Part shown: piece after piece, positions 58,534 through 64,000 of the stretch
Layout: each line of letters opens with the position of its first letter
How positions within the stretch are numbered: position 1 is the stretch's first letter
Assembly: GCA_001897855.1 (NCBI GenBank)
Contig: MKUO01000023.1
Location: 248,001-312,000 of the forward strand
DNA: 64,000 nt
Source: Bacteroidetes bacterium 43-93
GTDB taxonomy: Bacteria; Bacteroidota; Bacteroidia; Chitinophagales; Chitinophagaceae
Direction: 5' to 3'
The notes under the pieces: model-generated
The model's input: the letters and a program-made list of their open reading frames with translations, nothing else
Told to the model about the DNA's origin: nothing
The model's database searches: none
Position numbers and translations under genes: made by a program

Positions 58534-60447
58534 CTATTCTACACCACCAAGTTCCTCAGCTCGCTGTAGGTATATATTTGCGCTATCCATTTTACGGTTT
58601 TTCTCTGCACCGGGTGGTAATGCATTGGAGAATTGCAAAAGAGTATTACCCATTGTTCTGTTGGCCTCTGCATTATCTTCCAGCAGACTCATTTGTGGTT
58701 GTAACTGATGCACAGCTTCCGGATAATTTTTTACCTGATTATAAAAACGTGCAGCATAAATGGCTTGCAAAGAGCCATCTTCCTGGGCATAACTTACAAA
58801 TGGGTTCAACGCTTTGGTGAGTAAGCCTGCCCATGCAGGATCATCAATTGCCGGCGGCCAGCTGAATATTTTTTGGATGCTTATGTTATCATTTAGAGGT
58901 TTATTAGCAACATTTGATTTTAGAAAGAGTACAGATACAGGATCTACATAGATCATGTTATATCCTTCTTTCCAGTAAAGCTTGTACTGAAGATTAGCAA
59001 GCTGTGAAGTACTCAACAGTACGTAGTTGAAGTTGTAGATATGATCCAGGGAATCAAATTTTTCTACCCTATTGTACATGCTGAAATAATCATCGAAGAA
59101 AGAGACAGGGAACACATCCAGGTCGCGCAGATCTATGTAAGACTTAAAATCAGGATAACGATCCCATAGCATATAGGAAGAGACAAAGTAGTCTGAAAAG
59201 CTGGTTCCTTTAATATCGTGCTCTTTAATGAAGTTGGCGGCACCTGTGGGATTATGTAGCATACTAACATGTATACCATACCTGTTGGGCGAATCGGTAA
59301 GCTTATAGAATTTATCGCTTACAATACTTACATAGAATATGACAACCAAGCCAATGCCAATATATGCCGCATTGGGGCTCAGTTTTTGATAAATGCCGGC
59401 TTTTGATAACCCTGATACTTGTAGTAACCAAACTAACGCGGCAGCAACAGATAGCAGCATCACTATCTGCGCGAAAGGAATGTTACGGTTGGCAGTAAGC
59501 GATAGGTAAGTGAATAACGGCAGTAGTATAAGATAGGTCGTAATAAGCGGGGTAAAGAATGCTTTTTGCTGCTTGGCTCTCACCGCCGCTAACACACGTA
59601 CTATCCAATATAGGAACACAAGTACTACCATTCCGGCATGTATCTTAGCTTGTATGGTCCAGTACTCGGCATCTTTATAAGAGAAGAGCTCTGTAGTATA
59701 TTTATTGGCCCATACCTGGCGATATATCTCAAATGGTTGTTTCCAGAGTTGTATGCCATTAGGGTTTGCTAATATGATGAGTACACAAGCTGCAAACACC
59801 ACCAACATTCTGATAGCCTGTTGTAGCGTTGTCTTTTCTTTCGTGATGAGGTAAGAGCCCAGGCTACCTGCTACGGCCGTGCCTGCTATTACAATACCTA
59901 CTGGATAACCTTCATGCATATTGGCCCAGAGACATTGTAAAGGAATCAGCCAGCCTATCTTTTTCAAGTTCATTTCCGGATCTCTCCAGAGCAGGAACAA
60001 ATACAGCGTACACAATAAATGGCTGATCATCTCCGGCCGGCCCGCCATACGGTATTCCGAAACAACAAGGAAGAGCAAAACAGAAAGGGCAATAGCAAAC
60101 GAGGATATTTGTTCTTTTGTTCGCTGTGTATAATATTTTATGGTGCGGATAAGCAGATAAACGATGGTTACATTTACCAGCGATTGCAGCAGCAGTACAC
60201 ATTCGGGCCCGAATATTTTTTCCATTCCGGCTATAAGCACTTCATACAGCCATTTTACGTTTATCCATGGATGCCCGGTCATGGTGTACGAGAACATATC
60301 TGTATGAGTAATGGCTCCATGTTCCAGCATCCACCTGCCCGCGGCTAATTGCCACCATATATCGGGTTCCCGCAATTGCTTCATGCCCAGCACAAATGCG
60401 CATACGCCACATAGTATAAACAGTATTTTCCTCGTGTCGAACTTCAT
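58534..60447 (-). CDS. Large polytopic membrane protein with TPR-like tail, unknown function
   Basis: I use the Met at 60447 (MKFDTRKILFILCGVC); the longer frame begins with non-typical residues. The 637-residue product has about ten membrane helices in its first ~370 residues. It carries a first-loop signature REPDIWWQLAAGRWMLEHG followed by PWINVKWLYEVL, seen in families of integral-membrane proteins related to PMT/GT39-type glycosyltransferases. The soluble C-terminus (about 390-637) ends with helical repeats (YPEAVHQLQPQMSLLEDNAE, ANRTMGNTLLQFSNAL) that look like TPR. I cannot name a reaction. Confidence 0.65.
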   Translation of the reverse strand: MKFDTRKILFILCGVCAFVLGMKQLREPDIWWQLAAGRWMLEHGAITHTDMFSYTMTGHPWINVKWLYEVLIAGMEKIFGPECVLLLQSLVNVTIVYLLIRTIKYYTQRTKEQISSFAIALSVLLFLVVSEYRMAGRPEMISHLLCTLYLFLLWRDPEMNLKKIGWLIPLQCLWANMHEGYPVGIVIAGTAVAGSLGSYLITKEKTTLQQAIRMLVVFAACVLIILANPNGIQLWKQPFEIYRQVWANKYTTELFSYKDAEYWTIQAKIHAGMVVLVFLYWIVRVLAAVRAKQQKAFFTPLITTYLILLPLFTYLSLTANRNIPFAQIVMLLSVAAALVWLLQVSGLSKAGIYQKLSPNAAYIGIGLVVIFYVSIVSDKFYKLTDSPNRYGIHVSMLHNPTGAANFIKEHDIKGTSFSDYFVSSYMLWDRYPDFKSYIDLRDLDVFPVSFFDDYFSMYNRVEKFDSLDHIYNFNYVLLSTSQLANLQYKLYWKEGYNMIYVDPVSVLFLKSNVANKPLNDNISIQKIFSWPPAIDDPAWAGLLTKALNPFVSYAQEDGSLQAIYAARFYNQVKNYPEAVHQLQPQMSLLEDNAEANRTMGNTLLQFSNALPPGAEKNRKMDSANIYLQRAEELGGVE

Positions 60448-60512
60448 GATTAAGAATGCTGTTTTGAAAATACAGCATAATCTAATCGCAGCCAATTAAT
60501 ACAAATAAAAAT

Positions 60513-60534
60513 CCCGGCTACGGAAGTAGCCGGG
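60513..60534 (-). terminator. Terminator of the TPR-like gene
   Basis: CCCGGCTAC (60513-60521) pairs with GTAGCCGGG (60526-60534) around GGAA. Read leftward, ATTTTTATTT follows. Confidence 0.85.
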
Positions 60535-60576
60535 CGCTTGTACTAGTGCTTGTCTAAAATCTATATCCTGTCTAAA

Positions 60577-61230
60577 CTATTCTTTGTCTTCACCCTTTGC
60601 TTGTGCCAGCATCCATGTGTTTTGTATTTTGCCCCAGTAAGGTTTGGTGATGTCTGCGTCATTCTCTTTAGCAAACAGTCCATCTGCTTTTTCAAAATAT
60701 GGCAGCGCTGCTTTTTTACCACCACCAAACATTTTTGGCATGTAGAATTTGCTAATGCCCAGCAGGTAATAAATACGTGGATTGTCAGGATTTATTTCTT
60801 TTGCTTTCTCCAGGTTCTCATTGAATATTTTTCCATATTTCTGCCAGCGGTTACGGCCATCTACTGCAAGGCGCGCATTAGCAACCAGTGCTTTCATTAC
60901 ATAGGTCTCATCATTGTCCTTCCCAAGAATGCCTACTGCTTCATCCAGTTCTTTTTCTGCATCGTCTACATAAGCGTCACGTTTTTTCTCGTCCTGCTCC
61001 ATGTAAGACAATACAGCTTTACTGTAAGCATTGTAAAAATGTGGTGCCCATTCCTCATTGTATTTTTTAGCGATCATGGTCAGTTTATTGCTGGCATCAA
61101 TTTTCTTTTGCACATTCTGCGTCGTGTCGTACGCGGTGAATGTTTTTTGCAATACATCTTTGAAATCCTGTGCCTGGCAGTGTAAATAAGCAAATGCTGC
61201 GATGGCGGTAACGATAATGTAACGTGTCAT
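60577..61230 (-). CDS. Secreted TPR-like protein
   Basis: The 217-residue protein has a signal peptide (1-20, ending CQAQ) and an all-helical body with TPR-like spacing (WAPHFYNAYSKAVLSYMEQ, DAEKELDEAVGILGKDNDET, NPDNPRIYYLLGISKFYMP, ALPYFEKADGLFAKEN). Such small periplasmic TPR proteins act as scaffolds, often beside TonB receptors; one lies directly upstream here, 39 bases away. Partner and role are unknown. Confidence 0.72.
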   Translation of the reverse strand: MTRYIIVTAIAAFAYLHCQAQDFKDVLQKTFTAYDTTQNVQKKIDASNKLTMIAKKYNEEWAPHFYNAYSKAVLSYMEQDEKKRDAYVDDAEKELDEAVGILGKDNDETYVMKALVANARLAVDGRNRWQKYGKIFNENLEKAKEINPDNPRIYYLLGISKFYMPKMFGGGKKAALPYFEKADGLFAKENDADITKPYWGKIQNTWMLAQAKGEDKE

Positions 61231-61269
61231 TTTGTGGTTATTGTTTTAAGATTTTAAATATTGTTTATG

Positions 61270-63462
61270 TTATAGTTCATCTTTATCAAAAGCGGTGAGC
61301 GAGAAGTTGATACCTACGAATACGGAACGATATAATGCCGGCCTCATTTCATAACGGTTGCCCGATGCATCATACCTGTAGCCGAAAACATTTTTCGCAT
61401 TGGTGATATTATCTACACCTGCATAGATAACTGTAAACCATTTACCAATAGAACGCAGGTAATTAACTGTTACTGACAAGTTGTTATAATCCGGTGTCCT
61501 GTCGCCAAGGAATGTTGGGTTAGCAGGGTTGTAATAAGGGCGGCCCGTTGCATAACTGTAGGTAACGTTTACTTGTGTTTGCAGCTTTTCGATAAAGTAT
61601 TTAGCTACAATATTCAGGTTGTGATTGGCAATGAAATCCGGTTGCACTTCAGCAAGATAGTTTTTATATAACCTGCGGGTATCGATATAGCTATAGGATA
61701 TCCAGTAGTCCGCATTTTTAATCGACTTCTTATCGCGCCAGAATAGTTCTGCACCGGCTGCATATCCATACCCCGAATTGTCGACGTCAGTGATCATGGG
61801 GCTTAAGACACGGTATTGGCTGGCATCATAATAGGGTTGCGCCGGTTGGTATGCAGCCTTGATGCGTTCGTATAGCAACTGGCTATAACTCTTGTAATAT
61901 CCTTCTATGCGCAATGTACGGTCGCGGTGCATGTACTGGTAATTGGCAATATAGTGTGTAGCTTCCTGCATTTGTGGTTTGTAACCTGATAATAAGTACA
62001 TAGGATCTGCATTTTGGTAGAACATGCCTCCCGCTACAGAGAATTGTCCGTATAACCCTGCTTTAATACCCATTGCTAATCGTGGCGCAACTACGTCCTG
62101 GTTCAGTAATACGCTGTGTTCATAACGTACACCCGGCTTAATAGCTAACCAATGGATGGCAGACCAGTCCGCCTCTGCATAAGCTGCAATGCTCGTTTCC
62201 GTAAAATTGCGCTTATAGATATTGTTGTAAGTACTGTTATAAGTATAGTTCTGTATTTCTGTACCCAGTAAAATGCTCAGGCGTGTGGTAGTATAGTTTT
62301 TTACTTCTGCACGAAACTGTGCCCTGTTGTCATTATTGTTTATAGGAGTGTCAATGCCATGACTATTCCAGTTGATCTTGTCTTCATTGTAGCTGTATGA
62401 TCCTGCGACAAATAGGTTCCATTTGTCTTTAAAGGTTTGTTTATAAGACAAGCTGCTGTACACGTTTTGATTGGTCAGACCGAATCGCAGGTTGTTGGAC
62501 GCATCGTTGGGGTTGGGTACTTCAGTACCACTAGTAAATTGCGAATAGTTCACCAATGCTTTGAATATTCCATTCTTGTTGGGCTTCCACGTATATTTAG
62601 CAGAGCCACCGCCACCTTTCGGTACGTCGTAAAAGCTTACATTGGTTTTTGCCAGTCCATAAAATGGTGTAAGATTATTGTAGTATGCGGTAGCATCTAC
62701 ACTGGTGTTTTTAAACAGTTTGGTCCCTGATGCATATACACCCGCCATATTTACGCCCAGGTTCACTGTGCTTTTATCAGCCAGGTCATTACTGTTTAAT
62801 TCAAGAACTGAAGAAAGTGCCTGCCCATAGCGTGCACTATAACCGCCGCTGCTAAATGCTATGCCTTTGAACTGGAACGCGCCAAACCTGCTGCGCGCAG
62901 CAACGCCAGGCGCAGCACTCAGGAAAGCGTTTTGTGCGATCATGCCATCAACTACAACGGCAGCTTCACTTGCGTCGCCACCGCGCACAAAAAGGCCGGT
63001 TTGTGTTCCTTGTTGCTGCGTCCCGGGTAAGGTTTGTATCGCTTTTACTATATCTGCCTGCGCACCTGCTGTTGTAACAATATCTAATGGCTGCAATACC
63101 GTTTTGTTTTTATCCGACGCCTCAAATGACCCTGCTGTGATGGTTACCTCATCAAGGTTGCGCGATGTGCTTTTCATTTTTACCGCCAACCCGGTCAAGT
63201 CTCCATTTATGGTAACAGGCATACCGGCGTTTTCGTGAGCTACATCTGTTGCTACCAATACCTGGTTACCTGTTTCTGTAGTGGTGAATTTAAAATTGCC
63301 TGCACTATCGCTGCTTCCTCCGTCAAGGGTATTATCAAGATATACACTTGCCCCCGATACCGGCTTGCCTTTATCATCAGTGACCTTGCCGCTGATAGTG
63401 CTTTGGGCAGACGCTACAATGCCGGTTAATAAGAAGATGGATAATAGTAAATATCGTTTCAT
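61270..63462 (-). CDS. TonB-dependent receptor
   Basis: I use the Met at 63462 (MKRYLLLSIFLLTGIVASAQ), giving 730 residues. A CarboxypepD_reg-like domain (about 20-100: STISGKVTDDKGKPVSGASV) leads to a plug (about 110-215: DIVTTAGAQADIVKAIQTLP, then FVRGGDASEAAVVVDGMIA) and a barrel ending VFVGINFSLTAFDKDEL. The substrate is not indicated, as no SusD-like or metal-uptake gene is adjacent. A small TPR-like gene follows. An exact -7 box lies 27 bases upstream. Confidence 0.9.
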   Translation of the reverse strand: MKRYLLLSIFLLTGIVASAQSTISGKVTDDKGKPVSGASVYLDNTLDGGSSDSAGNFKFTTTETGNQVLVATDVAHENAGMPVTINGDLTGLAVKMKSTSRNLDEVTITAGSFEASDKNKTVLQPLDIVTTAGAQADIVKAIQTLPGTQQQGTQTGLFVRGGDASEAAVVVDGMIAQNAFLSAAPGVAARSRFGAFQFKGIAFSSGGYSARYGQALSSVLELNSNDLADKSTVNLGVNMAGVYASGTKLFKNTSVDATAYYNNLTPFYGLAKTNVSFYDVPKGGGGSAKYTWKPNKNGIFKALVNYSQFTSGTEVPNPNDASNNLRFGLTNQNVYSSLSYKQTFKDKWNLFVAGSYSYNEDKINWNSHGIDTPINNNDNRAQFRAEVKNYTTTRLSILLGTEIQNYTYNSTYNNIYKRNFTETSIAAYAEADWSAIHWLAIKPGVRYEHSVLLNQDVVAPRLAMGIKAGLYGQFSVAGGMFYQNADPMYLLSGYKPQMQEATHYIANYQYMHRDRTLRIEGYYKSYSQLLYERIKAAYQPAQPYYDASQYRVLSPMITDVDNSGYGYAAGAELFWRDKKSIKNADYWISYSYIDTRRLYKNYLAEVQPDFIANHNLNIVAKYFIEKLQTQVNVTYSYATGRPYYNPANPTFLGDRTPDYNNLSVTVNYLRSIGKWFTVIYAGVDNITNAKNVFGYRYDASGNRYEMRPALYRSVFVGINFSLTAFDKDEL

Positions 63463-63489
63463 AAATACGTGGTGAATCAATTAACGCTG

Positions 63490-63497
63490 CAAAACTA
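63490..63497 (-). promoter_or_regulatory. -7 promoter box of the TonB-dependent receptor gene
   Basis: Read leftward, TAGTTTTG matches TAnnTTTG exactly, 27 bases before the ATG at 63462. Confidence 0.45.
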
Positions 63498-63579
63498 ATA
63501 TGGCTATTGTTCTGCCCGAAAACTATTTCGGCTAAACTGTAACCTTTGTCGGTGAATGAAGAAAATAAAGCGGTAAAAC

Positions 63580-63609
63580 AAAAACTCCCTGCATTTGCAG
63601 GGAGTTTTT
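63580..63609 (-). terminator. Terminator of the mutase gene
   Basis: AAAAACTCCCTGCA (63580-63593) pairs perfectly with TGCAGGGAGTTTTT (63596-63609) around TT, 20 bases after the stop of the leftward mutase gene. Confidence 0.9.
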
Positions 63610-63628
63610 CTATCTTTTTTGATAATGG

Positions 63629-64000
63629 TTACATATTCCTGCGATACTGTCCACCCACCTCAAACAAGGCTTTGGTGATTTGGCCTAGTGAACAATATTT
63701 CACTGTCTCCATCAGTTCCGCGAAAATATTCTGGTTATGGATCGCCACCTGCTGCAATTTATGCAGTGCATCCTGGCCTCTGTCACCACTGCGCTTCCAC
63801 AGGTTTTGTACGTTGTTTATCTGGAATTCTTTTTCTTCCGTAGTAGAGCGGATCACTTCCTGTGGTATCACTGTTGGTGAACCCTTACTGCTCAGGAAGG
63901 TATTTACACCTATGATAGGATACTGTCCTGTGTGTTTCAGCGTTTCATAATACAGGCTCTCTTCCTGTATCTTGCTGCGTTGGTACATCGTTTCCATAGC
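63629..64000 (-). CDS. Methylmalonyl-/isobutyryl-CoA mutase family protein, C-terminal end (partial)
   Basis: The frame is open to the window edge, and about 124 C-terminal residues are visible. [20 protein letters not shown], then [15 protein letters not shown] and the ending VGGQYRRNM, match the end of the large catalytic domain of B12-dependent acyl-CoA mutases. The wording is closest to the fused isobutyryl-CoA mutase (IcmF) type, but the B12 and G-protein domains that would settle this lie outside the window. A strong terminator follows. Confidence 0.82.
   Translation of the reverse strand, partial: AMETMYQRSKIQEESLYYETLKHTGQYPIIGVNTFLSSKGSPTVIPQEVIRSTTEEKEFQINNVQNLWKRSGDRGQDALHKLQQVAIHNQNIFAELMETVKYCSLGQITKALFEVGGQYRRNM

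Overview
The window is a stretch of a Bacteroidota chromosome, most likely from the Chitinophagaceae or a close relative. The evidence is type IX secretion (a PorZ homologue plus two further proteins with C-terminal sorting domains), TonB-dependent receptors, DUF5686/DUF5723/DUF4197/DUF349 proteins, few Shine-Dalgarno sequences, and repeated promoter boxes of the Bacteroidota form TAnnTTTG. No rRNA, tRNA or CRISPR array was seen, and no complete insertion sequence. All identifications come from reading the sequence; no database search was run.

Left end (1-3.97 kb): about 960 bases that look foreign carry part of a small secreted protein, a structured non-coding stretch and a double helix-turn-helix regulator. 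They end abruptly inside comM/yifB, of which only the C-terminal third remains. Next come a Fic-fold protein that lacks both its catalytic and its inhibitory residue, a periplasmic tandem-OmpA protein and a small basic membrane protein.

Core region 1 (4-24 kb): photolyase, a polyprenyl-phosphate glycosyltransferase, 2-oxoacid:ferredoxin oxidoreductase alpha subunit, a von Willebrand A protein, two coupled acyltransferase-fold proteins, ykgJ-polA, a DUF5686 outer-membrane protein, and a leftward run porZ-recO-M23 peptidase-bcp. A histidine phosphotransfer protein follows.

Regulatory and envelope region (24-39.3 kb): an operon of ECF sigma factor, anti-sigma-like protein and beta-barrel; a pseudouridine synthase with a 30-residue tandem repeat; an amidohydrolase; a FkbM methyltransferase; two tandem lipoproteins; a second sigma factor followed by a membrane protein joining an anti-sigma-like head to an HtrA-like protease; tatC-rpiB; a large OmpA/thrombospondin-3 protein; and a secreted sorting-domain protein.

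Core region 2 (39.3-64 kb): a helicase-nuclease with an iron-sulfur motif, a thioredoxin-like protein, DUF349 and DUF4197 proteins, a TonB-type receptor, fumarylacetoacetate-hydrolase family enzyme, beta-carbonic anhydrase, an LpxL-type acyltransferase, nadC-lipid kinase, queA, 3-hydroxybutyrate dehydrogenase with a hydrolase, dgt, an RCC1-repeat sorting-domain protein, a polytopic membrane protein, a TPR-like secreted protein, a second TonB receptor, and the C-terminal end of a methylmalonyl/isobutyryl-CoA mutase cut by the window edge.

Most of the window is housekeeping and envelope biology. The parts most worth a second look are the disrupted comM with its flanking DNA, the degenerate Fic protein, the sigma factor paired with an anti-sigma/protease fusion, and several genes whose promoter box lies only 4-8 bases before the start codon.
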